Source: Mactromeris polynyma (Eukaryota; Mollusca; Bivalvia; Venerida; Mactridae). Taken from it: DNA of 64,000 bases. The translations under genes and the position numbers were made by a program. Shown here one piece after another: positions 33,501 through 47,600 of the stretch. The stretch lies in assembly GCA_032209605.1 (NCBI GenBank), contig JASFXZ010000074.1, forward strand, positions 744,001 through 808,000, read 5' to 3'. Under the pieces are notes generated by a model. That model was not told the origin of the DNA. It did no database searches and saw nothing but the letters and a program-made list of their open reading frames with translations. Every line of letters starts with the position of its first letter. The first letter of the stretch is position 1.

Positions 33501-36413
33501 TCGCAAAAATCACGTAAGTTATGAGAATTTCTATCTTCGAAAAAAGAAATGTCTCTCCGATTAACCTAGAGTCAGTCAGAGTCAGTCAGAGTCAGTCAGA
33601 GTCTGTCAGAGTCTGTCAGAGTCAGTCAGAGTCTGTCAGAGTCAGTCAGAGTCTGTCAGAGTCAGTCAGAGTCCGTCAGAGTCAGTCAGAGTCCGTCAGA
33701 GTCAGTCAGAGTCAGTCAGTGTCTGTCAGAGTCAGTCAGAGTCAGACAGAGTCAGTCAGAGTCACCATAAGCCGTAGATTTAGTTTAAAGTATACATATA
33801 TATATATATTTCAATAGTGTTCATCAAGACGAACAAAATGATGTATTATTCGAAAAAAGAAATGTCTCTCCGATTAACCTAGAGTCAGTCAGAGTCAGTC
33901 AGAGTCAGTCAGAGTCTGTCAGAGTCTGTCAGAGTCAGTCAGAGTCTGTCAGAGTCAGTCAGAGTCTGTCAGAGTCAGTCAGAGTCTGTCAGAGTCAGTC
34001 AGAGTCTGTCAGAGTCAGGCAGAGTCAGTCAGTGTCTGTCAGAGTCAGTCAGAGTCAGACAGAGTCAGTCACAGTCACCATAAGCCGTAGATTTAGTTGA
34101 AAGTATACATATATATATATATTTCAATAGTGTTCATCAAGACGAACAAAATGATGTATTACTTGACATATTTACGTAAAAACAAATTTCAGCTAAAAAT
34201 CAAATTCGCGTACAGGTCTTGACCTGTGATAGAATTTCATTTTTCGGAAAATAATATTTCTCTCCAATTTTGCTCATTTTTTCAGGACTTAAAGACTTAC
34301 CTACCCCATCGACGAAAATGTCTTCAGCTTTGCAATATATCCATTTTAAATGTTTCCCGAGGTTTTCGCAAAAATCCCGTAAGTTATGAGAATTTCTATC
34401 TTCGAAAAAAGAAATGTCTCTCCGATTAACCTAGAGTCAGTCAGAGTCAGTCAGAGTCAGTCAGAGTCTGTCAGAGTCTGACAGAGTCAGTCAGAGTCTG
34501 TCAGAGTCAGTCAGAGTCTGTCAGAGTCAGTCAGAGTCCGTCAGAGTCAGTCAGAGTCCGTCAGAGTCAGTCAGAGTCAGTCAGTGTCTGTCAGAGTCAG
34601 TCAGAGTCAGACAGAGTCAGTCAGAGTCACCATAAGCCGTAGATTTAGTTTAAAGTATACATATATATATATATTTCAATAGTGTTCATCAAGACGAACA
34701 AAATGATGTATTATTCGAAAAAAGAAATGTCTCTCCGATTAACCTAGAGTCAGTCAGAGTCAGTCAGAGTCAGTCAGAGTCTGTCAGAGTCTGTCAGAGT
34801 CAGTCAGAGTCTGTCAGAGTCAGTCAGAGTCTGTCAGAGTCAGTCAGAGTCTGTCAGAGTCAGTCAGAGTCTGTCAGAGTCAGGCAGAGTCAGTCAGTGT
34901 CTGTCAGAGTCAGTCAGAGTCAGACAGAGTCAGTCACAGTCACCATAAGCCGTAGATTTAGTTGAAAGTATACATATATATATATATTTCAATAGTGTTC
35001 ATCAAGACGAACAAAATGATGTATTACTTGACATATTTACGTAAAAACAAATTTCAGCTAAAAATCAAATTCGCGTACAGGTCTTGACCTGTGATAGAAT
35101 TTCATTTTTCGGAAAATAATATTTCTCTCCAATTTTGCTCATTTTTTCAGGACTTAAAGACTTACCTACCCCATCGACGAAAATGTCTTCAGCTTTGCAA
35201 TATATCCATTTTAAATGTTTCCCGAGGTTTTCGCAAAAATCACGTAAGTTATGAGAATTTCTATCTTCGAAAAAAGAAATGTCTCTCCGATTAACCTAGA
35301 GTCAGTCAGAGTCAGTCAGAGTCAGTCAGAGTCTGTCAGAGTCTGTCAGAGTCAGTCAGAGTCTGTCAGAGTCAGTCAGAGTCTGTCAGAGTCAGTCAGA
35401 GTCCGTCAGAGTCAGTCAGAGTCCGTCAGAGTCAGTCAGAGTCAGTCAGTGTCTGTCAGGGTCAGTCAGAGTCAGACAGAGTCAGTCAGAGTCACCATAA
35501 GCCGTAGATTTAGTTTAAAGTATACATATATATATATATTTCAATAGTGTTCATCAAGACGAACAAAATGATGTATTACTTGACATATTTACGTAAAAAC
35601 AAATTTCAGCTAAAAATCAAAATCGCGTACAGGTCTTGACCTGTGATAGAATTTCATTTTTCGGAAAAAAATATTTCTCTCCAATTTTGCTCATTTTTTC
35701 AGGACTTAAAGACTTACCTACCCCATCGACGAAAATGTCTTCAGCTTTGCAATATATCCATTTTAAATGTTTCCCGAGGTTTTCGCAAAAATCACGTAAG
35801 TTATGAGAATTTCTATCTTCGAAAAAAGAAATGTCTCTCCGATTAACCTAGAGTCAGTCAGAGTCAGTCAGAGTCAGTCAGAGTCTGTCAGAGTCTGTCA
35901 GAGTCAGTCAGAGTCCGTCAGAGTCAGTCAGAGTCCGTCAGAGTCAGTCAGAGTCAGTCAGTGTCTGTCAGGGTCAGTCAGAGTCAGACAGAGTCAGTCA
36001 GAGTCACCATAAGCCGTAGATTTAGTTTAAAGTATACATATATATATATATTTCAATAGTGTTCATCAAGACGAACAAAATGATGTATTATTCGAAAAAA
36101 GAAATGTCTCTCCGATTAACCTAGAGTCAGTCAGAGTCAGTCAGAGTCAGTCAGAGTCTGTCAGAGTCTGTCAGAGTCTGTCAGAGTCAGTCAGAGTCTG
36201 TCAGAGTCAGTCAGAGTCTGTCAGAGTCAGTCAGAGTCTGTCAGAGTCAGTCAGAGTCTGTCAGAGTCAGGCAGAGTCAGTCAGTGTCTGTCAGAGTCAG
36301 TCAGAGTCAGACAGAGTCAGTCAGAGTCACCATAAGCCGTAGATTTAGTTGAAAGTATACATATATATATATATTTCAATAGTGTTCATCAAGACGAACA
36401 AAATGATGTATTA
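30562..36413 (+). repeat. Composite full/short block III
   Basis: Order: hybrid full 30562, short 31114 (383), N full 31497, short 32049 (313), hybrid full 32362, short 32914 (383), N full 33297, short 33849 (313), N full 34162 (ATCCCGTAAG tag), short 34714 (313), N full 35027 (GTCAGGGTC tag), K full 35579 (512 bp, GTCAGGGTC), short 36091 (323). It ends with the same tag series as block II. This is the last place N-type segment A is seen. Confidence 0.92.
35579..36090 (+). repeat. Contracted hybrid full unit, 512 bp
   Basis: K-type segment A joined to an N-class 3' half (GTCCGTCAGA words, GTCAGGGTC, TTTAAAG) with four words fewer than standard. It follows another full unit carrying the same GTCAGGGTC tag, so this is the one place where a TTTAAAG-tailed full unit is not followed by a short unit. 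Confidence 0.88.
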
Positions 36414-39400
36414 CTTGACATATTTACGTAAAAAAGAATTTCAGCTAAAAATCAAAATCGCGTACAGGTCTTGACCTGTGATAGAATTTCATTTTTCGGA
36501 AAAAAATATTTCTCTCCAATTTAGCTCATTTTTTCAGGACTTAAAGACTTACCTACCCCATCGACGAAAATGTCTTCAGCTTTGCAATATATCCATTTTA
36601 AATGTTTCCCGAGGTTTTCGCAAAAATCACGTAAGTTATGAGAATTTCTATCTTCGAAAAAAGAAATGTCTCTCCGATTAACCTAGAGTCAGTCAGAGTC
36701 TGTCAGAGTCTGTCAGAGTCAGTCAGAGTCTGTCAGAGTCAGTCAGAGTCTGTCAGAGTCAGTCAGAGTCTGTCAGAGTCAGTCAGAGTCTGTCAGAGTC
36801 AGTCAGAGTCAGTCAGTGTCTGTCAGAGTCAGTCAGAGTCAGACAGAGTCAGTCAGAGTCACCATAAGCCGTAGATTTAGTTGAAAGTATACATATATAT
36901 ATATATTTCAATAGTGTTCATCAAGACGAACAAAATGATGTATTACTTGACATATTTACGTAAACAAAAATTTCAGCTAAAAATCAAAATCGCGTACAGG
37001 TCTTGACCTGTGATAGAATTTCATTTTTCGGAAAAAAATATTTCTCTCCAATTTTGCTCATTTTTTCAGGACTTAAAGACTTACCTACCCCATCGACGAA
37101 AATGTCTTCAGCTTTGCAATATATCCATTTTAAATGTTTCCCGAGGTTTTCGCAAAAATCACGTAAGTTATGAGAATTTCTATCTTCGAAAAAAGAAATG
37201 TCTCTCCGATTAACCTAGAGTCAGTCAGAGTCAGTCAGAGTCTGTCAGAGTCTGTCAGAGTCAGTCAGAGTCTGTCAGAGTCAGTCAGAGTCTGTCAGAG
37301 TCAGTCAGAGTCTGTCAGAGTCAGTCAGAGTCTGTCAGAGTCAGTCAGAGTCAGTCAGTGTCTGTCAGAGTCAGTCAGAGTCAGACAGAGTCAGTCAGAG
37401 TCACCATAAGCCGTAGATTTAGTTGAAAGTATACATATATATATATATTTCAATAGTGTTCATCAAGACGAACAAAATGATGTATTACTTGACATATTTA
37501 CGTAAAAAAAAATTTCAGCTAAAAATCAAAATCGCGTACAGGTCTTGACCTGTGATAGAATTTCATTTTTCGGAAAAAAATATTTCTCTCCAATTTTGCT
37601 CATTTTTTCAGGACTTAAAGACTTACCTACCCCATCGACGAAAATGTCTTCAGCTTTGCAATATATCCATTTTAAATGTTTCCCGAGGTTTTCGCAAAAA
37701 TCACGTAAGTTATGAGAATTTCTATCTTCGAAAAAAGAAATGTCTCTCCGATTAACCTAGAGTCAGTCAGAGTCAGTCAGAGTCAGTCAGAGTCTGTCAG
37801 AGTCTGTCAGAGTCAGTCAGAGTCTGTCAGAGTCAGTCAGAGTCTGTCAGAGTCAGTCAGAGTCTGTCAGAGTCAGTCAGAGTCTGTCAGAGTCAGTCAG
37901 AGTCAGTCAGTGTCTGTCAGAGTCAGTCAGAGTCAGACAGAGTCAGTCAGAGTCACCATAAGCCGTAGATTTAGTTGAAAGTATACATATATATATATAT
38001 TTCAATAGTGTTCATCAAGACGAACAAAATGATGTATTACTTGACATATTTACGTAAAAACAAATTTCAGCTAAAAATCAAAATCGCGTACAGGTCTTGA
38101 CCTGTGATAGAATTTCATTTTTCGGAAAAAAATATTTCTCTCCAATTTTGCTCATTTTTTGAGGACTTAAAGACTTACCTACCCCATCGACGAAAATGTC
38201 TTCAGCTTTGCAATATATCCATTTTAAATGTTTCCCGAGGTTTTCGCAAAAATCACGTAAGTTATGAGAATTTCTATCTTCGAAAAAAGAAATGTCTCTC
38301 CGATTAACCTTGAGTCAGTCAGAGTCAGTCAGAGTCAGTCAGAGTCTGTCAGAGTCTGTCAGAGTCAGTCAGAGTCTGTCAGAGTCAGTCAGAGTCTGTC
38401 AGAGTCAGTCAGAGTCTGTCAGAGTCAGTCAGAGTCTGTCAGAGTCAGTCAGAGTCAGTCAGTGTCTGTCAGAGTCAGTCAGAGTCAGACAGAGTCAGTC
38501 AGAGTCACCATAAGCCGTAGATTTAGTTGAAAGTATACATATATATATATATTTCAATAGTGTTCATCAAGACGAACAAAATGATGTATTACTTGACATA
38601 TTTACGTAAAAAAAAATTTCAGCTAAAAATCAAAATCGCGTACAGGTCTTGACCTGTGATAGAATTTCATTTTTCGGAAAAAAATATTTCTCTCCAATTT
38701 TGCTCATTTTTTCAGGACTTAAAGACTTACCTACCCCATCGACGAAAATGTCTTCAGCTTTGCAATATATCCATTTTAAATGTTTCCCGAGGTTTTCGCA
38801 AAAATCACGTAAGTTATGAGAATTTCTATCTTCGAAAAAAGAAATGTCTCTCCGATTAACCTAGAGTCAGTCAGAGTCAGTCAGAGTCAGTCAGAGTCTG
38901 TCAGAGTCTGTCAGAGTCAGTCAGAGTCTGTCAGAGTCAGTCAGAGTCTGTCAGAGTCAGTCAGAGTCTGTCAGAGTCAGTCAGAGTCTGTCAGAGTCAG
39001 GCAGAGTCAGTCAGTGTCTGTCAGAGTCAGTCAGAGTCAGACAGAGTCAGTCACAGTCACCATAAGCCGTAGATTTAGTTGAAAGTATACATATATATAT
39101 ATATTTCAATAGTGTTCATCAAGACGAACAAAATGATGTATTACTTGACATATTTACGTAAAAACAAATTTCAGCTAAAAATCAAAATCGCGTACAGGTC
39201 TTGACCTGTGATAGAATTTCATTTTTCGGAAAAAAATATTTCTCTCCAATTTTGCTCATTTTTTCAGGACTTAAAGACTTACCTACCCCATCGACGAAAA
39301 TGTCTTCAGCTTTGCAATATATCCATTTTAAATGTTTCCCGAGGTTTTCGCAAAAATCACGTAAGTTATGAGAATTTCTATCTTCGAAAAAAGAAATGTC

Positions 39401-42400
39401 TCTCCGATTAACCTAGAGTCAGTCAGAGTCAGTCAGAGTCAGTCAGAGACTGTCAGAGTCTGTCAGAGTCAGGCAGAGTCTGTCAGAGTCAGTCAGAGTC
39501 TGTCAGAGTCAGTCAGAGTCTGTCAGAGTCAGTCAGAGTCTGTCAGAGTCAGTCAGAGTCAGTCAGTGTCTGTCAGAGTCAGTCAGAGTCAGACAGAGTC
39601 AGTCACAGTCACCATAAGCCGTAGATTTAGTTGAAAGTATACATATATATATATATTTCAATAGTGTTCATCAAGACGAACAAAATGATGTATTACTTGA
39701 CATATTTACGTAAAAACAAATTTCAGCTAAAAATCAAAATCGCGTACAGGTCTTGACCTGTGATAGAATTTCATTTTTCGGAAAAAAATATTTCTCTCCA
39801 ATTTTGCTCATTTTTTCAGGACTTAAAGACTTACCTACCCCATCGACGAAAATGTCTTCAGCTTTGCAATATATCCATTTTAAATGTTTCCCGAGGTTTT
39901 CGCAAAAATCACGTAAGTTATGAGAATTTCTATCTTCGAAAAAAGAAATGTCTCTCCGATTAACCTAGAGTCAGTCAGAGTCAGTCAGAGTCAGTCAGAG
40001 ACTGTCAGAGTCTGTCAGAGTCAGGCAGAGTCTGTCAGAGTCAGTCAGAGTCTGTCAGAGTCAGTCAGAGTCTGTCAGAGTCAGTCAGAGTCTGTCAGAG
40101 TCAGTCAGAGTCAGTCAGTGTCTGTCAGAGTCAGTCAGAGTCAGACAGAGTCAGTCAGAGTCACCATAAGCCGTAGATTTAGTTGAAAGTATACATATAT
40201 ATATATATTTCAATAGTGTTCATCAAGACGAACAAAATGATGTATTACTTGACATATTTACGTAAACAAAAATTTCAGCTAAAAATCAAAATCGCGTACA
40301 GGTCTTGACCTGTGATAGAATTTCATTTTTCGGAAAAAAATATTTCTCTCCAATTTTGCTCATTTTTTCAGGACTTAAAGACTTACCTACCCCATCGACG
40401 AAAATGTCTTCAGCTTTGCAATATATCCATTTTAAATGTTTCCCGAGGTTTTCGCAAAAATCACGTAAGTTATGAGAATTTCTATCTTCGAAAAAAGAAA
40501 TGTCTCTCCGATTAACCTAGAGTCAGTCAGAGTCAGTCAGAGTCAGTCAGAGTCTGTCAGAGTCTGTCAGAGTCAGTCAGAGTGTGTCAGAGTCAGTCAG
40601 AGTCTGTCAGAGTCAGTCAGAGTCTGTCAGAGTCAGTCAGAGTCTGTCAGAGTCAGTCAGAGTCAGTCAGTGTCTGTCAGAGTTAGTCAGAGTCAGACAG
40701 AGTCAGTCAGAGTCACCATAAGCCGTAGATTTAGTTGAAAGTATACATATATATATATATTTCAATAGTGTTCATCAAGACGAACAAAATGATGTATTAC
40801 TTGACATATTTACGTAAAAACAAATTTCAGCTAAAAATCAAAATCGCGTACAGGTCTTGACCTGTGATAGAATTTCATTTTTCGGAAAAAAATATTTCTC
40901 TCCAATTTTGCTCATTTTTTCAGGACTTAAAGACTTACCTACCCCATCGACGAAAATGTCTTCAGCTTTGCAATATATCCATTTTAAATGTTTCCCGAGG
41001 TTTTCGCAAAAATCACGTAAGTTATGAGAATTTCTATCTTCGAAAAAAGAAATGTCTCTCCGATTAACCTAGAGTCAGTCAGAGTCAGTCAGAGTCAGTC
41101 AGAGTCTGTCAGAGTCTGTCAGAGTCAGTCAGAGTCTGTCAGAGTCAGTCAGAGTCTGTCAGAGTCAGTCAGAGTCTGTCAGAGTCAGTCAGAGTCAGTC
41201 AGTGTCTGTCAGAGTCAGTCAGAGTCAGACAGAGTCAGTCAGAGTCACCATAAGCCGTAGATTTAGTTGAAAGTATACATATATATATATATTTCAATAG
41301 TGTTCATCAAGACGAACAAAATGATGTATTACTTGACATATTTACGTAAAAACAAATTTCAGCTAAAAATCAAAATCGCGTACAGGTCTTGACCTGTGAT
41401 AGAATTTCATTTTTCGGAAAAAAATATTTCTCTCCAATTTTGCTCATTTTTTCAGGACTTAAAGACTTACCTACCCCATCGACGAAAATGTCTTCAGCTT
41501 TGCAATATATCCATTTTAAATGTTTCCCGAGGTTTTCGCAAAAATCACGTAAGTTATGAGAATTTCTATCTTCGAAAAAAGAAATGTCTCTCCGATTAAC
41601 CTAGATTCAGTCAGAGTCAGTCAGAGTCAGTCAGAGACTGTCAGAGTCTGTCAGAGTCAGTCAGAGTCTGTCAGAGTCAGTCAGAGTCTGTCAGAGTCAG
41701 TCAGAGTCTGTCAGAGTCAGTCAGAGTCTGTCAGAGTCAGTCAGAGTCAGTCAGTGTCTGTCAGAGTCAGTCAGAGTCAGACAGAGTCAGTCAGAGTCAC
41801 CATAAGCCGTAGATTTAGTTGAAAGTATACATATATATATATATTTCAATAGTGTTCATCAAGACGAACAAAATGATGTATTACTTGACATATTTACGTA
41901 AACAAATATTTCAGCTAAAAATCAAAATCGCGTACAGGTCTTGACCTGTGATAGAATTTCATTTTTCGGAAAAAAATATTTCTCTCCAATTTTGCTCATT
42001 TTTTCAGGACTTAAAGACTTACCTACCCCATCGACGAAAATGTCTTCAGCTTTGCAATATATCCATTTTAAATGTTTCCCGAGGTTTTTGCAAAAATCAC
42101 GTAAGTTATGAGAATTTCTATCTTCGAAAAAAGAAATGTCTCTCCGATTAACCTAGAGTCAGTCAGAGTCAGTCAGAGTCTGTCAGAGTCTGTCAGATTC
42201 AGTCAGAGTCTGTCAGAGTCAGTCAGAGTCTGTCAGAGTCAGTCAGAGTCTGTCAGAGTCAGTCAGAGTCTGTCAGAGTCAGTCAGAGTCAGTCAGTGTC
42301 TGTCAGAGTCAGTCAGAGTCAGACAGAGTCAGTCAGAGTCACCATAAGCCGTAGATTTAGTTGAAAGTATACATATATATATATATTTCAATAGTGTTCA

Positions 42401-44632
42401 TCAAGACGAACAAAATGATGTATTACTTGACATATTTACGTAAAAACAAATTTCAGCTAAAAATCAAAATCGCGTACAGGTCTTGACCTGTGATAGAATT
42501 TCATTTTTCGGAAAAAAATATTTCTCTCCAATTTTGCTCATTTTTTCAGGACTTAAAGACTTACCTACCCCATCGACGAAAATGTCTTCAGCTTTGCAAT
42601 ATATCCATTTTAAATGTTTCCCGAGGTTTTCGCAAAAATCACGTAAGTTATGAGAATTTCTATCTTCGAAAAAAGAAATGTCTCTCCGATTAACCTAGAG
42701 TCAGTCAGAGTCAGTCAGAGTCAGTCAGAGTCTGTCAGAGTCTGTCAGAGTCAGTCAGAGTCTGTCAGAGTCAGTCAGAGTCTGTCAGAGTCAGTCAGAG
42801 TCTGTCAGAGTCAGTCAGAGTCTGTCAGAGTCAGTCAGAGTCAGTCAGTGTCTGTCAGAGTCAGTCAGAGTCAGACAGAGTCAGTCAGAGTCACCATAAG
42901 CCGTAGATTTAGTTGAAAGTATACATATATATATATATTTCAATAGTGTTCATCAAGACGAACAAAATGATGTATTACTTGACATATTTACGTAAAAACA
43001 AATTTCAGCTAAAAATCAAAATCGCGTACAGGTCTTGACCTGTGATAGAATTTCATTTTTCGGAAAAAATATTTCTCTCCAATTTTGCTCATTTTTTCAG
43101 GACTTAAAGACTTACCTACCCCATCGACGAAAATGTCTTCAGCTTTGCAATATATCCATTTTAAATGTTTCCCGAGGTTTTCGCAAAAATCACGTAAGTT
43201 ATGAGAATTTCTATCTTCGAAAAAAGAAATGTCTCTCCGATTAACCTAGAGTCAGTCAGAGTCAGTCAGAGTCAGTCAGAGACTGTCAGAGTCTGTCAGA
43301 GTCAGTCAGAGTCTGTCAGAGTCAGTCAGAGTCTGTCAGAGTCAGTCAGAGTCTGTCAGAGTCAGTCAGAGTCTGTCAGAGTCAGTCAGAGTCAGTCAGT
43401 GTCTGTCAGAGTCAGTCAGAGTCAGACAGAGTCAGTCAGAGTCACCATAAGCCGTAGATTTAGTTGAAAGTATACATATATATATATATTTCAATAGTGT
43501 TCATCAAGACGAACAAAATGATGTATTACTTGACATATTTACGTAAAAACAAATTTCAGCTAAAAATCAAAATCGCGTACAGGTCTTGACCTGTGATAGA
43601 ATTTCATTTTTCGGAAAAAAATATTTCTCTCCAATTTTGCTCATTTTTTCAGGACTTAAAGACTTACCTACCCCATCGACGAAAATGTCTTCAGCTTTGC
43701 AATATATCCATTTTAAATGTTTCCCGAGGTTTTCGCAAAAATCACGTAAGTTATGAGAATTTCTATCTTCGAAAAAAGAAATGTCTCTCCGATTAACCTA
43801 GAGTCAGTCAGAGTCAGTCAGAGTCAGTCAGAGTCTGTCAGAGTCTGTCAGAGTCAGTCAGAGTCTGTCAGAGTCAGTCAGAGTCTGTCAGAGTCAGTCA
43901 GAGTCTGTCAGAGTCAGTCAGAGTCTGTCAGAGTCAGTCAGAGTCAGTCAGTGTCTGTCAGAGTCAGTCAGAGTCAGACAGAGTCAGTCAGAGTCACCAT
44001 AAGCCGTAGATTTAGTTGAAAGTATACATATATATATATATTTCAATAGTGTTCATCAAGACGAACAAAATGATGTATTACTTGACATATTTACGTAAAA
44101 ACAAATTTCAGCTAAAAATCAAAATCGCGTACAGGTCTTGACCTGTGATAGAATTTCATTTTTCGGAAAAAAATATTTCTCTCCAATTTTGCTCATTTTT
44201 TCAGGACTTAAAGACTTACCTACCCCATCGACGAAAATGTCTTCAGCTTTGCAATATATCCATTTTAAATGTTTCCCGAGGTTTTCGCAAAAATCACGTA
44301 AGTTATGAGAATTTCTATCTTCGAAAAAAGAAATGTCTCTCCGATTAACCTAGAGTCAGTCAGAGTCAGTCAGAGTCAGTCAGAGTCTGTCAGAGTCTGT
44401 CAGAGTCAGTCAGAGTCTGTCAGAGTCAGTCAGAGTCTGTCAGAGTCAGTCAGAGTCTGTCAGAGTCAGTCAGAGTCTGTCAGAGTCAGTCAGAGTCAGT
44501 CAGTGTCTGTCAGAGTCAGTCAGAGTCAGACAGAGTCAGTCAGAGTCACCATAAGCCGTATATTTAGTTGAAAGTATACATATATATATATATTTCAATA
44601 GTGTTCATCAAGACGAACAAAATGATGTATTA

Positions 44633-47600
44633 CTTGACATATTTACGTAAAAACAAATTTCAGCTAAAAATCAAAATCGCGTACAGGTCTTGACCTGTGA
44701 TAGAATTTCATTTTTCGGAAAAAATATTTCTCTCCAATTTTGCTCATTTTTTCAGGACTTAAAGACTTACCTACCCCATCGACGAAAATGTCTTCAGCTT
44801 TGCAATATATCCATTTTAAATGTTTCCCGAGGTTTTCGCAAAAATCACGTAAGTTATGAGAATTTCTATCTTCGAAAAAAGAAATGTCTCTCCGATTAAC
44901 CTAGAGTCAGTCAGAGTCAGTCAGAGTCAGTCAGAGACTGTCAGAGTCTGTCAGAGTCAGTCAGAGTCTGTCAGAGTCAGTCAGAGTCTGTCAGAGTCAG
45001 TCAGAGTCTGTCAGAGTCAGTCAGAGTCTGTCAGAGTCAGTCAGAGTCAGTCAGTGTCTGTCAGAGTCAGTCAGAGTCAGACAGAGTCAGTCAGAGTCAC
45101 CATAAGCCGTAGATTTAGTTGAAAGTATACATATATATATATATTTCAATAGTGTTCATCAAGACGAACAAAATGATGTATTACTTGACATATTTACGTA
45201 AAAACAAATTTCAGCTAAAAATCAAAATCGCGTACAGGTCTTGACCTGTGATAGAATTTCATTTTTCGGAAAAAAATATTTCTCTCCAATTTTGCTCATT
45301 TTTTCAGGACTTAAAGACTTACCTACCCCATCGACGAAAATGTCTTCAGCTTTGCAATATATCCATTTTAAATGTTTCCCGAGGTTTTCGCAAAAATCAC
45401 GTAAGTTATGAGAATTTCTATCTTCGAAAAAAGAAATGTCTCTCCGATTAACCTAGAGTCAGTCAGAGTCAGTCAGAGTCAGTCAGAGTCTGTCAGAGTC
45501 TGTCAGAGTCAGTCAGAGTCTGTCAGAGTCAGTCAGAGTCTGTCAGAGTCAGTCAGAGTCTGTCAGAGTCAGTCAGAGTCTGTCAGAGTCAGTCAGAGTC
45601 AGTCAGTGTCTGTCAGAGTCAGTCAGAGTCAGACAGAGTCAGTCAGAGTCACCATAAGCCGTAGATTTAGTTGAAAGTATACATATATATATATATTTCA
45701 ATAGTGTTCATCAAGACGAACAAAATGATGTATTACTTGACATATTTACGTAAAAAAAAATTTCAGCTAAAAATCAAAATCGCGTACAGGTCTTGACCTG
45801 TGATAGAATTTCATTTTTCGGAAAAAAATATTTCTCTCCAATTTTGCTCATTTTTTCAGGACTTAAAGACTTACCTACCCCATCGACGAAAATGTCTTCA
45901 GCTTTGCAATATATCCATTTTAAATGTTTCCCGAGGTTTTCGCAAAAATCACGTAAGTTATGAGAATTTCTATCTTCGAAAAAAGAAATGTCTCTCCGAT
46001 TAACCTAGAGTCAGTCAGAGTCAGTCAGAGTCAGTCAGAGTCTGTCAGAGTCTGTCAGAGTCAGTCAGAGTCTGTCAGAGTCAGTCAGAGTCTGTCAGAG
46101 TCAGTCAGAGTCTGTCAGAGTCAGTCAGAGTCTGTCAGAGTCAGGCAGAGTCAGTCAGTGTCTGTCAGAGTCAGTCAGAGTCAGACAGAGTCAGTCACAG
46201 TCACCATAAGCCGTAGATTTAGTTGAAAGTATACATATATATATATATTTCAATAGTGTTCATCAAGACGAACAAAATGATGTATTACTTGACATATTTA
46301 CGTAAAAACAAATTTCAGCTAAAAATCAAAATCGCGTACAGGTCTTGACCTGTGATAGAATTTCATTTTTCGGAAAAAAATATTTCTCTCCAATTTTGCT
46401 CATTTTTTCAGGACTTAAAGACTTACCTACCCCATCGACGAAAATGTCTTCAGCTTTGCAATATATCCATTTTAAATGTTTCCCGAGGTTTTCGCAAAAA
46501 TCACGTAAGTTATGAGAATTTCTATCTTCGAAAAAAGAAATGTCTCTCCGATTAACCTAGAGTCAGTCAGAGTCAGTCAGAGTCAGTCAGAGACTGTCAG
46601 AGTCTGTCAGAGTCAGTCAGAGTCTGTCAGAGTCAGTCAGAGTCTGTCAGAGTCAGTCAGAGTCTGTCAGAGTCAGTCAGAGTCTGTCAGAGTCAGTCAG
46701 AGTCAGTCAGTGTCTGTCAGAGTCAGTCAGAGTCAGACAGAGTCAGTCAGAGTCACCATAAGCCGTAGATTTAGTTGAAAGTATACATATATATATATAT
46801 TTCAATAGTGTTCATCAAGACGAACAAAATGATGTATTACTTGACATATTTACGTAAACAAAAATTTCAGCTAAAAATCAAAATCGCGTACAGGTCTTGA
46901 CCTGTGATAGAATTTCATTTTTCGGAAAAAAATATTTCTCTCCAATTTTGCTCATTTGTTCAGGACTTAAAGACTTACCTACCCCATCGACGAAAATGTC
47001 TTCAGCTTTGCAATATATCCATTTTAAATGTTTCCCGAGGTTTTCGCAAAAATCACGTAAGTTATGAGAATTTCTATCTTCGAAAAAAGAAATGTCTCTC
47101 CGATTAACCTAGAGTCAGTCAGAGTCAGTCAGAGTCAGTCAGAGTCTGTCAGAGTCTGTCAGAGTCAGTCAGAGTCTGTCAGAGTCAGTCAGAGTCTGTC
47201 AGAGTCAGTCAGAGTCTGTCAGAGTCAGTCAGAGTCTGTCAGAGTCAGTCAGAGTCAGTCAGTGTCTGTCAGAGTTAGTCAGAGTCAGACAGAGTCAGTC
47301 AGAGTCACCATAAGCCGTAGATTTAGTTGAAAGTATACATATATATATATATTTCAATAGTGTTCATCAAGACGAACAAAATGATGTATTACTTGACATA
47401 TTTACGTAAAAACAAATTTCAGCTAAAAATCAAAATCGCGTACAGGTCTTGACCTGTGATAGAATTTCATTTTTCGGAAAAAAATATTTCTCTCCAATTT
47501 TGCTCATTTTTTCAGGACTTAAAGACTTACCTACCCCATCGACGAAAATGTCTTCAGCTTTGCAATATATCCATTTTAAATGTTTCCCGAGGTTTTCGCA

